The notes beneath the pieces were generated by a model. The model was not told the origin of the DNA and ran no database searches. It was given only the letters and a program-made list of their open reading frames with translations. Made by a program: the position numbers and the translations under genes. A DNA stretch of 64,000 nt from assembly GCA_023436145.1 (NCBI GenBank), contig JAEZKP010000021.1:1-64000 (forward strand). The letters run 5' to 3'. Position 1 is the first letter of the stretch. Each line of letters begins with the position of its first letter. Source of the stretch: Fibrobacterota bacterium. GTDB lineage: Bacteria; Fibrobacterota; Chitinivibrionia; Chitinivibrionales; Chitinispirillaceae. Shown here in pieces: positions 1-9,083 of this stretch.

Positions 1-519
1 CTTGATTATATCTGCACCTTCGCAGGTTCCTCCGATAGAGAACCATATTCAATTGAACTTCTAAAAAAATTTAAGGATGCCACCTGGATCGTAAACAACA
101 ATAGCAGACGGTTTAAAAAATGGGCAACTCAAAATGGGATAGACTCCAACAGAATTTTAATTACTCCTATATGCAATTCCACCCTGGAAGAGATCAACAG
201 TTTCAAAGAGATAATTACCCGCAGAGAAAAGAGTAACGGTCTGAGAAGTTCACCCATTATAGGATTTGTCAGCAGTCCTTATCATATGCGCAGAATCTCA
301 GTTTTATTTGCTCTCTCCAGAAACAAATTCTTTAAAAATGGCTTCTTTCTTCCAGTACCTATAGAGAAGACCAGCTTTTCCAAAGAAAAGCTACGGGTCT
401 GGTGGAAAGACACTTGTACCAAACGGGTTGTAACAGATGAGATAAAAAAAATGGCAGGAAATATAATTTTAAAGATACCGCTTCTTGGAGATAAGTTAAA
501 GAAACTGGCCAGTAAATAA
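1..519 (+). CDS. YdcF/SanA/ElyC-family (DUF218) protein, C-terminal part
   Basis: The reading frame is open from the first base, so the gene is cut at its 5' end; 172 codons remain. The segment GIDSNRILITP, followed by an N-S-T-L-E-E-I stretch and then GFVSSPYHMRR, matches the conserved second half of the DUF218/YdcF fold. In that fold a conserved Asn-Thr/Ser-x-Glu and a Ser-x-x-His-x-x-Arg line a putative active pocket. Family members (SanA, ElyC, YdcF) are membrane-anchored proteins linked to envelope or polysaccharide metabolism; their exact reaction is not settled. It lies beside a polysaccharide island and converges on the NusG-like gene with a 15-bp gap. A second family member sits at 49419-50192. 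The truncated N-terminus cannot be judged. Confidence 0.75.
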   Translation, partial: LDYICTFAGSSDREPYSIELLKKFKDATWIVNNNSRRFKKWATQNGIDSNRILITPICNSTLEEINSFKEIITRREKSNGLRSSPIIGFVSSPYHMRRISVLFALSRNKFFKNGFFLPVPIEKTSFSKEKLRVWWKDTCTKRVVTDEIKKMAGNIILKIPLLGDKLKKLASK

Positions 520-534
520 TTGATGCTTACTAAT

Positions 535-1071
535 TCAGGCTAAAACCCTTACCTGAGACATATCGATATGCACCGCAGCAGAACCCAGTCCATTGACTTC
601 TAAAATTAAGGAAAGCTGATCCTTTAAGGAAGAGACCACACCCTGAATTCCTTTTAATATTCCGGAGATGACCTCTACTTGCGATTGCACGACAATCGGT
701 TGAGTCACTGGTTGGACCACCAGACCATGCTCAAAAGCCATATAAATTGCAGAAATTTCCTTTATGAAACGGTTCTGGTTTTTAATTTCTATTAGATTGA
801 CCACCCTGCCAGTTCTGAAAATGTCTTTGGGCACATCTTGAGCAAAACAGATATAACCAGGAAAAAGAGGTACAGAAAAGTAGCGTTTTTTATTGGTACC
901 CGGACGAATACTCAATTTCTCGTATAACGGCAGATAATATTCAACCCCATACTCCAAAAAGTCGAAAGCAAGCTGTTTTTCCTGCCTGGGCTTAACCTTG
1001 GCAATCCACCAACGCTCATTGGCCTGTTCGATGGGCTGATCCGGAAAACGGGTTGGGGGTACTTTTTCCAT
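535..1071 (-). CDS. NusG-like transcription antiterminator (RfaH/UpxY type)
   Basis: This 178-residue protein has an N-terminal NusG-type domain: WWIAKVKPRQEK near residue 21, then FPGYICF near residue 70. A C-terminal KOW-like segment with a VISGILKGIQGVV core follows near residue 134. Specialised NusG paralogues such as RfaH, LoaP and UpxY load on RNA polymerase at polysaccharide operons and suppress termination and polarity. Its position at the head of a long glycan island suggests the same job here. It is transcribed away from that island, unlike UpxY genes, which are usually the first gene of their operon. AGGA lies about 8 bases before the ATG. I saw no obvious ops element in 1072-1565. 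Confidence 0.82.
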   Translation of the reverse strand: MEKVPPTRFPDQPIEQANERWWIAKVKPRQEKQLAFDFLEYGVEYYLPLYEKLSIRPGTNKKRYFSVPLFPGYICFAQDVPKDIFRTGRVVNLIEIKNQNRFIKEISAIYMAFEHGLVVQPVTQPIVVQSQVEVISGILKGIQGVVSSLKDQLSLILEVNGLGSAAVHIDMSQVRVLA

Positions 1072-1565
1072 AAAAATTTTTCCTGAATTCTACCGGGTGG
1101 CTGGTGTTGATTCTGTTAAATGAATTAAAATACCTTAGTAAAAGGAGTGGAAGCAAGAGCAAGAATCTCCTCTGCTATTATTAGTTTATTGTATAGGTTA
1201 TAATTTAACATTTATGACAGTTTTCTCTTGTATTCTCATAACCGATTGATTTATTTATAGGATAAGTGTTCTTGAAGTACTTCGGCTGGAAAGTAGGAAA
1301 GACCGTCGTAAGCATGATTTGTGACGCGATTTCTGCTCTTTATATTTCTATCGACATCTTAAGATTCAAAATATGGCTCTTACATTGTATTTCTGTTGCC
1401 GAAATTGTAAAATTCTGAACCTGCTTGAAAACGGTAAGGAATATGAAGCGATTGAGAATTTCTGGATAAATCAGTAACATGAAGAACAAAATATTAATTC
1501 AGTTTGGCTAAACGGCTCTAAATGGTAAAGATTAAAAGGAGAAATTTCATAAACGGACGGAACAG
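1072..1565. other. Divergent intergenic region upstream of polysaccharide island
   Basis: This is 494 bases between the minus-strand antiterminator and the first plus-strand glycosyltransferase, so it should hold promoters for both. I found no convincing gene. A 34-codon frame at 1373-1477 has no ribosome binding site or recognisable motif. I found neither an ops-type element nor a clear sigma-54 site. A long transcribed leader is possible given the neighbouring antiterminator. Confidence 0.5.
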
Positions 1566-2465
1566 ATGTCGTTGAAGATAGGTGTTGCAATTACTACTCA
1601 TAATGAATTTTATCAGTTAAAAAATTGTATCAAATCATTGCTAAGGATTAGAAATCCATTATTACATATTGAAGTTGTTGATGATGGAAGCACAGATGGA
1701 ACAATTGAATTAACTGAGTTTTATAAGACCCGGATTAACACAACCAGAGGTAGTGGCCAATTATGGTGGGCAGGAGGAACCAATACTGCCATTGTTCAAT
1801 GTTTGAATGCTGGATGTGATTTTGTTTTGTTAGTTAATTCAGATGTTATTATATCTGAAAAAGCTCTCGATTGTCTATTATCGACTGCGAATGATTTTTT
1901 CCCTGCCATTGTAGCATCAGTTGTTGTCAACTATTCCAATCCCGACTTTGTCTGGTGGGCGGGCAGTAAATGGGGACCTATTTTAAAAAAAATCCCGGTT
2001 TGGACTAATAAATACATATACAAAAGAGGCATGAGTGTAAATAAACTGCCCTGCCAACCCTACGAAACATCGGAAGCCCATGGCAGAGGGGTTCTCATTC
2101 CCAAAATAATTTTTGAACATGTCGGTTTTTTTAACCAAAAGGCTTTTCCTCATTATGGTGCAGATACAGATTTCTCTTTCCGCGTAAACAAGGCTGGATA
2201 TAAGATAATTGTTCAGCCAAATTCTGTGGTTTATCTTAATGTAAAAAATACTGGTCTTCACAAAAAGGACAGGTCGTTTACTAATCCGTTTATTAACTAT
2301 TATCATTATTTGTTTAAGAGGAAAAATGGTGAAGCTATCAGGGTCTGGTGGCTCATCACTATGAAACACTTGCATTTTCCTGCTTCAATTTTTTCCTTTT
2401 TATTCTGTATAGCTTTGAATACTTTTAGATTCTGGTATTCCTGGATTATCAAAAGAAATAAATAA
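1566..2465 (+). CDS. Glycosyltransferase family 2 protein
   Basis: This 299-residue GT-A-fold glycosyltransferase probably adds one sugar to a lipid-linked repeat unit on the cytoplasmic face of the membrane. The start MSLKIGVAITTHNE is typical of GT2. VVDDGSTDGT (about residues 37-46) and LLVNSDV (about 89-95) give the nucleotide- and metal-binding aspartates. GADTDFSFRVNKAGY (about 198-212) corresponds to the ED-type catalytic region of rhamnosyltransferase-like members. A short hydrophobic stretch lies at the C-terminus. It is the first gene of the plus-strand block, followed 23 bases later by a GT4 gene. Sugar specificity cannot be read from sequence. Confidence 0.9.
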   Translation: MSLKIGVAITTHNEFYQLKNCIKSLLRIRNPLLHIEVVDDGSTDGTIELTEFYKTRINTTRGSGQLWWAGGTNTAIVQCLNAGCDFVLLVNSDVIISEKALDCLLSTANDFFPAIVASVVVNYSNPDFVWWAGSKWGPILKKIPVWTNKYIYKRGMSVNKLPCQPYETSEAHGRGVLIPKIIFEHVGFFNQKAFPHYGADTDFSFRVNKAGYKIIVQPNSVVYLNVKNTGLHKKDRSFTNPFINYYHYLFKRKNGEAIRVWWLITMKHLHFPASIFSFLFCIALNTFRFWYSWIIKRNK

Positions 2466-2488
2466 TCTATGATCAACTTTCTATTATT

Positions 2489-3646
2489 ATGAAAACTAAC
2501 AATAAAGTACTTATAAATGCAATTAGCATCCGGACAGGCGGCAGTGAAACATTTCTCAGAAATATCATCCCGCTGGTTACGAATCTACTGCCAGATTTTT
2601 CTTTTTTTCTTATAATAAGGTCCCCAAAAGATGCATATTATCAGAATCTGGGTAAAAATGTCAAAATAATTGAAGTTAATGAAAGCAAAGTCGGATCACC
2701 AATAAAACGACTCTACTTTGAACATGTGATAATCCCTTCTTATCACCTTAAATTCCACACAACAATACACTGGCAAATGGATGAAATCCTGTCACCATTC
2801 TTGCTGTTTTTCAGAGCAAAAATGATTGCAACTTTTCATACAACCCCGATGGTATTCTTGAAAAATCTGACTAATGATGGTTTGGTCAGTGTATTGTATA
2901 TGAAAGTGATGAGACTTATTACAAGTCATATTGCAGATATCGCAGTTTGTGTATCCTTTCATGCAAAGGCCGAATTGACAGGGATTTACCCATCGATTAT
3001 TAACCGTACAACTGTTATATACCACGGTGTAAATGATTCTCTGTTTAAACCAGGCCAACCCGATACTGCCATTATTTCTAAATATGGGATTAGAAAAAAG
3101 TACTTATTATCTATTTCAAACCGATTCGTTTGGAAAAACTATTATAGACTGGTACAGGCGTTTCTTCTCTTTCACAAATATCAGGAATTGAGAGATTATG
3201 ACCTGATCCTGGTTGGTGAAAGTAAAAATCACGATGAGGAACAACGAATTAACGATTATATTAAAAATAATGGTATCGCAGATTTTGTTAAACTATTGTC
3301 ATTTGTTGACCATTCTGAACTTCATAACTTTTACAAGGGAGCCCAGGCATATGTTTTTCCATCACTTGAGGAAACTTTCGGGTTAACACTACTGGAAGCT
3401 ATGGCCAGTGAAATCCCTGTTGCATGCTCAAGTTGGGGTGTTCTCCCTGAAATTGCAGGATCTGCTGCCGCTTATTTTAATCCTCTGGATCCGGAGGATA
3501 TATGTAAAACTCTGTGCGATGTTTGTTTAAATGTTCAATTAAGAAATGAATTAATAAGGATTGGAAAATCTCAAATCAAGCGATTCACATGGAGCAATTG
3601 CGCCACAGCTTATGCTTCGATCATAAAAGGTTTTGCGGACTTTTAA
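2489..3646 (+). CDS. Glycosyltransferase family 4 (group 1) protein
   Basis: This 385-residue GT-B glycosyltransferase has a variable acceptor domain in its N-terminal half. The C-terminal half carries the GT4 donor-binding motif: AYVFPSLEETFGLTLLEAMA, with the E-x7-E pattern, followed by a segment on avoiding or choosing the next domain (IPVACSSWGVLPEIAG). The YLLSISNRFVWKNYYRLVQAF segment starts the donor domain. It is part of the plus-strand operon. The next gene begins immediately after its stop, so the two are probably translationally coupled. Donor and acceptor are unknown. Confidence 0.9.
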   Translation: MKTNNKVLINAISIRTGGSETFLRNIIPLVTNLLPDFSFFLIIRSPKDAYYQNLGKNVKIIEVNESKVGSPIKRLYFEHVIIPSYHLKFHTTIHWQMDEILSPFLLFFRAKMIATFHTTPMVFLKNLTNDGLVSVLYMKVMRLITSHIADIAVCVSFHAKAELTGIYPSIINRTTVIYHGVNDSLFKPGQPDTAIISKYGIRKKYLLSISNRFVWKNYYRLVQAFLLFHKYQELRDYDLILVGESKNHDEEQRINDYIKNNGIADFVKLLSFVDHSELHNFYKGAQAYVFPSLEETFGLTLLEAMASEIPVACSSWGVLPEIAGSAAAYFNPLDPEDICKTLCDVCLNVQLRNELIRIGKSQIKRFTWSNCATAYASIIKGFADF

Positions 3647-3647
3647 A

Positions 3648-4790
3648 ATGACAACCACTAAATTCAAATTAAATACGAATGAATACTGTGCATGTAACAT
3701 CCTCCGCAGGACAATCACTGATATCCCTGCTACAGATGATTTTCTATCTTTTGCCATAAATAATCAGATAGCAGCTGCCGCTGGACATATACTTAGCCTA
3801 AAATCAACGGAATTGAATCAGGTCGAGCAAAGATTTATTGAAGAGCACAACAGGGTTCAAACCATGCTTGAGCATTATTTTACAGAACTGGATCATATCG
3901 GGAATATTTTCAGTAAAAATGGTATAAAGGTGATTTTATTGAAAAATACAGGAATTGCAAGGGCAATATTTGATTGTGCAGGGTGTTGCCCGATGGGAGA
4001 TATGGATATTCTTGTTGAAAAAGAAAACTTTCTAAATGCCCACAAGTTACTTGTCACTGAAGGATATACTTTCAAATTCAGAAGTGATCTGGAAACTGAT
4101 GATATACAATGTGCACTGAGAAATGGAGGTTCTGAATACTGGAAAATACTGAAAACAGGTGAAAAACTGTGGTTGGAATTACAATTCAGACCAGTTGCCG
4201 GCCGATGGATCAGCCATGACCAGGAACCCGATGTTGGAGAGTTATTTGAACGGTCTATTGCCATTTCAGGATCATCTTTAAGGCTTTTATCACCAGAAGA
4301 CAATCTTTTACAGGTTTCTCTTCACACAGCCAAGCACTCTTATATAAGAGCTCCGGGTTTTAGATTACACACAGATGTTGATAGGATTGTAAGATTCCAA
4401 AATATTGATTGGAACATTTTTCTATCAAAGGTCATTAGTTTAAAGGTCAAGACAGCTGTTTATTTTTCACTGCTTATTCCCAGAGTTTTATTAAATACTC
4501 CTGTACCCCAATTTGTTATTAACAAATTAGCACCAGGAAATTTCAAAGAAATGATTATCACCGGAATCTTAAACAGGGCAGGACTTTTTAATCCTGATAA
4601 AAAGAAATTCAACAAAATAACTTACCTTCTATTTAATATTCTTCTCTATGATTCTTACAGGCAAATTTTTCTTAATGTTTTTCCAGGCAGAAATCGTTTG
4701 ATTGAACAATATGGATGCGATTCACATTCAGTCTGGATTTATTATTTTAAAAGAATTTTAGATTTATTATTTAGAAGACATAACATATAG
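3648..4790 (+). CDS. Nucleotidyltransferase family protein (NTP_transf_5 type)
   Basis: This 380-residue protein resembles the PF14907 nucleotidyltransferase family. VILLKNTGIARAIF is followed by PMGDMDILVEKENFLNAHKLL, where the G-x-M-D-x-L pattern carries the metal-binding acidic residues, and then EGYTF. The later SLHTAKHSYIR stretch fits the helical C-terminal half. The family is often found in exopolysaccharide or peptide-modification loci, but its substrate is unknown. I chose the ATG at 3648, which follows the previous stop by one base; an upstream in-frame TTG at 3633 would overlap that gene. It is one of four NTP-using enzymes in this block. Confidence 0.75.
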   Translation: MTTTKFKLNTNEYCACNILRRTITDIPATDDFLSFAINNQIAAAAGHILSLKSTELNQVEQRFIEEHNRVQTMLEHYFTELDHIGNIFSKNGIKVILLKNTGIARAIFDCAGCCPMGDMDILVEKENFLNAHKLLVTEGYTFKFRSDLETDDIQCALRNGGSEYWKILKTGEKLWLELQFRPVAGRWISHDQEPDVGELFERSIAISGSSLRLLSPEDNLLQVSLHTAKHSYIRAPGFRLHTDVDRIVRFQNIDWNIFLSKVISLKVKTAVYFSLLIPRVLLNTPVPQFVINKLAPGNFKEMIITGILNRAGLFNPDKKKFNKITYLLFNILLYDSYRQIFLNVFPGRNRLIEQYGCDSHSVWIYYFKRILDLLFRRHNI

Positions 4791-4796
4791 GTTTTT

Positions 4797-5936
4797 ATGG
4801 TTAAAATAATTTTTTTAAATCAAATGGCCGGCCCCATGTTTCTTGAGATGACTGAAGATATTTCTGATGCCATTGCTGATTGTGTTTTGTTTACAAGATA
4901 CGACTGCTTAAACAATAAACTCAGCTCCGCAAACCTGATTATTAAAAAGGCTCCTTGTTATAATAGAAGGTCAGTACATAACAGATTAATCTCATGGCTG
5001 CGTTATTTTCTTAAAGCTTTATTCCTAACATTTTCTTATAATAACAAACCAGTTCTTTTTATTGTATCAAATCCACCATTTCTTGGCCTGATAGGCTATA
5101 TTAATAATCTTATACGGAAACAAAAATATATAATGCTGGTATACGACATTTATCCAGATATTTTATATGCATTAGGAAAGTATAAAAGACCTTTTGTTTT
5201 AAACTTGTGGAATAAATTAAACGAGTTGGTTTATTCACGTGCATCTACCGTTATAACAATTGGTTATGATATGGCTGAAAAATTAAATAAATTCAAAACT
5301 AATCAACTTGAAGTGATTAGATGCTGGGCCGATACAGACATTATTTTTCCCAGAGAGAAATCTGATAATGTTTTGGTGAAAAAGTATGGCTTATCAGGCA
5401 AAAAGATATTGCTCTATTCAGGAAATATGGGTTTTTCCCATAATATAGAACTTCTGATCGAAGCAGCTAAATTAATAAACAGAGATGACATACATTTTCT
5501 TTTTATTGGAGATGGAGCTAAACGTAATGCAGTAGAGAATCTTGCAATGTCAAATAAAAAACATGTCACACTACTTCCCTTTCAACCCGAACATATGCTC
5601 CCTTATATAATGTCTGCAGGCGACATTGGTTTTGTTGCGTATCAGGCTGGGACAGAAGGATGCATGGTACCAAGCAAAGCATATTATTACCTCGCTGGTG
5701 GACTATGCCTTTTTGTAATAGGAAAAAAGCCCAATGAACTTGCTGAAACAGTGGAGAAATATGAATGTGGGAGAAGTATCAGGTCAGAAAATGTAAGTGA
5801 TTTGGTGGATAATATTTACCAAGTAATTGACAACTCTCATTTACTTGATACTTACAAACAGAACGCCAGACAAGCATCGGTTAATTTTTTTTCCAGAAAA
5901 AATACAGCTCAGTTTTTACCATTTCTCAAATTCTGA
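4797..5936 (+). CDS. Glycosyltransferase family 4 protein (WbuB-like)
   Basis: This 379-residue GT-B protein has an N-terminal domain with LFIVSNPPFLGLIGY and VYDIYPDILYALG, which are typical of the WbuB/WcaI-like aminosugar glycosyltransferases. The donor domain contains KKILLYSGNMGFSHNIELLIEA and the acidic region GFVAYQAGTEGCMVPSKAYYYLA. There, E-G-x-x-x-P-S-K replaces the classical E-x7-E spacing, as is usual in this subgroup. It lies seven bases after the nucleotidyltransferase and eight before the APH-type kinase. The donor sugar is not known. Confidence 0.87.
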   Translation: MVKIIFLNQMAGPMFLEMTEDISDAIADCVLFTRYDCLNNKLSSANLIIKKAPCYNRRSVHNRLISWLRYFLKALFLTFSYNNKPVLFIVSNPPFLGLIGYINNLIRKQKYIMLVYDIYPDILYALGKYKRPFVLNLWNKLNELVYSRASTVITIGYDMAEKLNKFKTNQLEVIRCWADTDIIFPREKSDNVLVKKYGLSGKKILLYSGNMGFSHNIELLIEAAKLINRDDIHFLFIGDGAKRNAVENLAMSNKKHVTLLPFQPEHMLPYIMSAGDIGFVAYQAGTEGCMVPSKAYYYLAGGLCLFVIGKKPNELAETVEKYECGRSIRSENVSDLVDNIYQVIDNSHLLDTYKQNARQASVNFFSRKNTAQFLPFLKF

Positions 5937-5943
5937 ATACACT

Positions 5944-7155
5944 ATGAGAATGACTGAATTAATCCAAAGGGAACCATTTGGTGAATTACTGGTAGAATCC
6001 TTAAAAAGATTTTTGGATAAGGAATACCTGTGTTCCGAGATACTCTGGGACGAAAACAATGGTAATATATCAGAATTTAAGTCTTCAGGATACCAGATCT
6101 GGTATGTGAATTATTATACAAATGCTATTTTTACCGCCTGTTGCAAGAAGCATATTTTAAAACCCTTAATTAACGAATTTTCCAAAAGTACAAAATGGTG
6201 GAAATCAATTTTCCAAAAGTTGTATGTATTCGCCTCTTTTTCAAAAACATTCTCTGGAACCCTGAAACATGCTGTTATCGCCATCCGTCCCCAACTTAAA
6301 GATTGGCAACATATACTCATTATACCAGGAAACCATAAAGTGCGGGTTCTGGATTTTAATAGTAACCTATGCCATTCTGTAATGAAAAAAGGATACTCCA
6401 CAGATAAATTCTCAGAAGAAATTCAGATCAGAAAGAAAATGGAACAGCATGGGTTATCAATACCAGCAATATTAAAAACTGATTTGAATAAAATGATTAT
6501 CACCGAAGAAATCATAATAGGTACACCACTGAACAGGTTGCCAGCAAAAAAACAGCATGCCTGTTTATTACAATCACTCGAAATGATAACCTTAATGCTG
6601 CAAGCGACAAAAAAAGAAATTTCCATAAAAAAATATTTAAAACAGTTGAGAGGGCAAATACAAACAGCTCTTTCTTCAAGCACCTGGAATGATAGTAGCG
6701 TTATTCAAGATGTTAAGTATTTGGCTGGTTTTTTATTTGAATTGGTTAATCCTGAAACAGATTATTCAATCATGTTTGCTCAGTCACATGGTGATTTCCA
6801 ACCAGCTAATATATTATGTCAAAACGACAGAATCTGGCTGATCGATTGGGAATATTCTGCTGAAAGACAATACGGTTTCGATCATCTTGTTTACCATTTA
6901 CAATCCAGAGCGCCCCACAACCTATCGAAACGTTTAATTAAACCACTAAGTCGCTTACAGTCACATAGATCCGAAGACATTTTCGGAAAGCAGTTATCTG
7001 AAGAACTGTATGAAAAAAGAATACAGCTTTTTTTATTGGAAGAATTGTTAATCAGGCTACATGAAAATATTTTTCCTTATCATACAACTATCGATAAAGG
7101 TTTTCACATATTCATTAATGAGTTAAAAAGTTATCTGGTACACTTTAAAAATTGA
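5944..7155 (+). CDS. Aminoglycoside-phosphotransferase-like small-molecule kinase
   Basis: This 403-residue protein has a C-terminal APH/choline-kinase fold. Residues SHGDFQPANIL carry the catalytic base (Asp near 284) and a metal-binding Asn. LIDWEYS (Asp near 301) is the DFG-equivalent. An ATP-lid region lies earlier (TDKFSEEIQIRKKMEQHG). Such kinases phosphorylate hydroxyls of sugars, choline or similar small molecules, so this one may decorate or activate a glycan building block. I preferred the ATG at 5944 because the longer frame from 5827 lies inside the preceding gene. The first 150 or so residues match nothing I recognise. Confidence 0.78.
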   Translation: MRMTELIQREPFGELLVESLKRFLDKEYLCSEILWDENNGNISEFKSSGYQIWYVNYYTNAIFTACCKKHILKPLINEFSKSTKWWKSIFQKLYVFASFSKTFSGTLKHAVIAIRPQLKDWQHILIIPGNHKVRVLDFNSNLCHSVMKKGYSTDKFSEEIQIRKKMEQHGLSIPAILKTDLNKMIITEEIIIGTPLNRLPAKKQHACLLQSLEMITLMLQATKKEISIKKYLKQLRGQIQTALSSSTWNDSSVIQDVKYLAGFLFELVNPETDYSIMFAQSHGDFQPANILCQNDRIWLIDWEYSAERQYGFDHLVYHLQSRAPHNLSKRLIKPLSRLQSHRSEDIFGKQLSEELYEKRIQLFLLEELLIRLHENIFPYHTTIDKGFHIFINELKSYLVHFKN

Positions 7156-7162
7156 TTATCAT

Positions 7163-7813
7163 ATGAAAAACATGCTCATTTCTATTTCTGGCATTGATAA
7201 CGCTGGAAAAACTACTCAGATTGAGAACCTTTTAGCCTATTTCAAAGAAAAAAATGCCAAAGCTGTCAGAGTCTGGAGCAGAGGTGGCTACACACCAATA
7301 TATAACTTTCTCAAAACAATGTTACGGCGCGTACTGAGAGGTAAATTGCCCGAACCTGGAAAAAGCCTCCAAAGAGAAAAACTGTTACAAACTGGTAATA
7401 TTAGTAAGATCTGGCTATTCCTGGCAATATCTGATTTAATCCTGTATTATGGTATCTATATACGAATGCAGAAATATCTCTTCAGGCGAATTATATTAGC
7501 AGACCGATATTTAATAGATACCTATATTGATTTCCGTCTCAATTTCAACAGGATACCTTTTTACAATTGGTATATCTGGAAATTATTAATATCCGTAACC
7601 CCTACTCCTGACAAATCCATATTTTTATCAATACCCCTAAACATAGCACAAAAGCGGTCTGAAACCAAAAAAGAACCTTATCCAGATAGCAACGAAATGC
7701 GCATTTTACGTTTCAGATATTATAAAAAAATCGGTAAAAGATGGAAAACCATTGATTGTACAAAAGATATTAATTCCATCACAGAAGAGATTATCAGGTA
7801 CATTACGAGTTAG
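7163..7813 (+). CDS. Thymidylate-kinase-like P-loop kinase
   Basis: This 216-residue protein begins with the P-loop SGIDNAGKTT (residues 9-18), the form used by thymidylate kinases (GxDxxGKT). It has a D-R-Y motif (ADRYLIDTYID, about residue 112) and a later R-SETKKEPYPDSNE segment like a LID. Housekeeping dTMP kinase would not be expected inside a glycan operon, so this is probably a specialised phosphotransferase acting on a nucleotide-linked or phosphorylated intermediate. Similar P-loop kinases occur beside APH-type kinases and NTP_transf_5 proteins in other EPS loci. The substrate is unknown. Confidence 0.75.
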   Translation: MKNMLISISGIDNAGKTTQIENLLAYFKEKNAKAVRVWSRGGYTPIYNFLKTMLRRVLRGKLPEPGKSLQREKLLQTGNISKIWLFLAISDLILYYGIYIRMQKYLFRRIILADRYLIDTYIDFRLNFNRIPFYNWYIWKLLISVTPTPDKSIFLSIPLNIAQKRSETKKEPYPDSNEMRILRFRYYKKIGKRWKTIDCTKDINSITEEIIRYITS

Positions 7814-7875
7814 TATTTTTTTTCTATCATCATATCACATTGTTTTAAACATTTTTGGTTACAATCAGATAAACC

Positions 7876-9072
7876 ATGAAAACAGATGTTATGCTTACAT
7901 ACGGCTGGGTACGCTCAACTTACGCAGCATTAATGAATTTTAAGAATCATCAAATAAATGTCTCTATCGGTGATTGTTCTAAAATAGGTATGTCACAATG
8001 GTCCCGTTTCAGAACTAATAATTTTTTCTATACTGATCCGATACAAAATAAAGATGCATTTTTGAATGAATTAAATTATCTGATAAAAAAAGAAAAGCCT
8101 GTAATGCTTTTACCCTCTCACGATGAGACTGAAATTATTGCATCTGAAAGTGAGTTCATTTCCAAATATACCTTGCTTCCCATACCATCTATAGACCAGC
8201 TCCGATTGGCAAACAATAAATCAGAGACACAGGAATTTGCCCAGAAAATAGGTGTAAGAACCCCTCGCCGTTTCTATTACTCTCAACCTAAGGATATTCT
8301 AGGGCTCATACCAAATGAATGTAAGTCAGTTATTCGGCTAAGAAAAGGTAATAGTGCAAAGGGTGTTTTCTACGCTTGTGGTACACAAAAAACATATGAT
8401 TTATTATGTCAGATTATAGAGAAATATAAATGCGATGAAGACAGATACCCTGTTGTTCAGCAATATGTATCAGGTGAGGGATGGGGGGTATCTTGTTTGT
8501 ACTGGGAGGGAGAGCGTATTGCTCATTTCACCCATAGAAGAATACGTGAAAAAACAGTGACTGGTGGAACAAGTACTCTCCGTGAGCACCAACCTAATGA
8601 ACAGTTAGAAGCATTCGCATTTTCACTTTTAGACAAGTTACAGTGGCACGGGCTGGCAATGGTCGAATTCAAATATGATCCATTAACCGAAAAGGGATAT
8701 TTTATAGAAATCAATCCTCGCCTGTGGGGTTCTATACACCTGGCAATATCTGCAGGAGTTGAATTTCCTTATCTTTTATATCTCTGCGCTACCAAAGGAA
8801 AAAATTCAACTCTATCCTATTTTTCAAATTGTAAAATCAAATATCCCTGGCGCTCCCGATGGTATTTGGGAGATTGCATTTTAGCTTTCCAAAATTTGTT
8901 AAATTTTAATTTTCGTGATGGCATTCGTTACTTGTTACCAGGTGAGACTGATACCTATGATGACTTTAATATAAAGGATCCATTAGCTTTTGTTGGTGAA
9001 GTGTGTTACTACGGAATGAATTTCTTAAGAAATAGAAGCATTAATCCTGTTAAAAATGGCATGATCGGATAA
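7876..9072 (+). CDS. ATP-grasp family ligase (carbamoyl-phosphate-synthase-like)
   Basis: This 398-residue protein contains an ATP-grasp domain. It shows VIRLRKGNSAKGVF (phosphate-binding loop), VVQQYVSGEGWGVSCLY (E-x-G hinge) and GLAMVEFKYDPLTEKGYFIEINPRLWGS (the E...N-P-R metal-binding strand). The N-terminal 90 residues form a Rossmann-like pre-ATP-grasp segment. Enzymes of this group join a carboxylate to an amine or thiol at ATP cost. Within this cluster it could attach an amino acid to a sugar or build a peptide decoration; that is inference. It is the last gene of the plus-strand block, with only 11 bases to the convergent gene. Confidence 0.8.
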   Translation: MKTDVMLTYGWVRSTYAALMNFKNHQINVSIGDCSKIGMSQWSRFRTNNFFYTDPIQNKDAFLNELNYLIKKEKPVMLLPSHDETEIIASESEFISKYTLLPIPSIDQLRLANNKSETQEFAQKIGVRTPRRFYYSQPKDILGLIPNECKSVIRLRKGNSAKGVFYACGTQKTYDLLCQIIEKYKCDEDRYPVVQQYVSGEGWGVSCLYWEGERIAHFTHRRIREKTVTGGTSTLREHQPNEQLEAFAFSLLDKLQWHGLAMVEFKYDPLTEKGYFIEINPRLWGSIHLAISAGVEFPYLLYLCATKGKNSTLSYFSNCKIKYPWRSRWYLGDCILAFQNLLNFNFRDGIRYLLPGETDTYDDFNIKDPLAFVGEVCYYGMNFLRNRSINPVKNGMIG

Positions 9073-9083
9073 ACCACCGGCAC

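Noticed and set aside
1373..1477. A 34-codon frame in the first intergenic region
   Set aside because: No ribosome binding site, no similarity recognised and a stop shortly upstream; too short to support.
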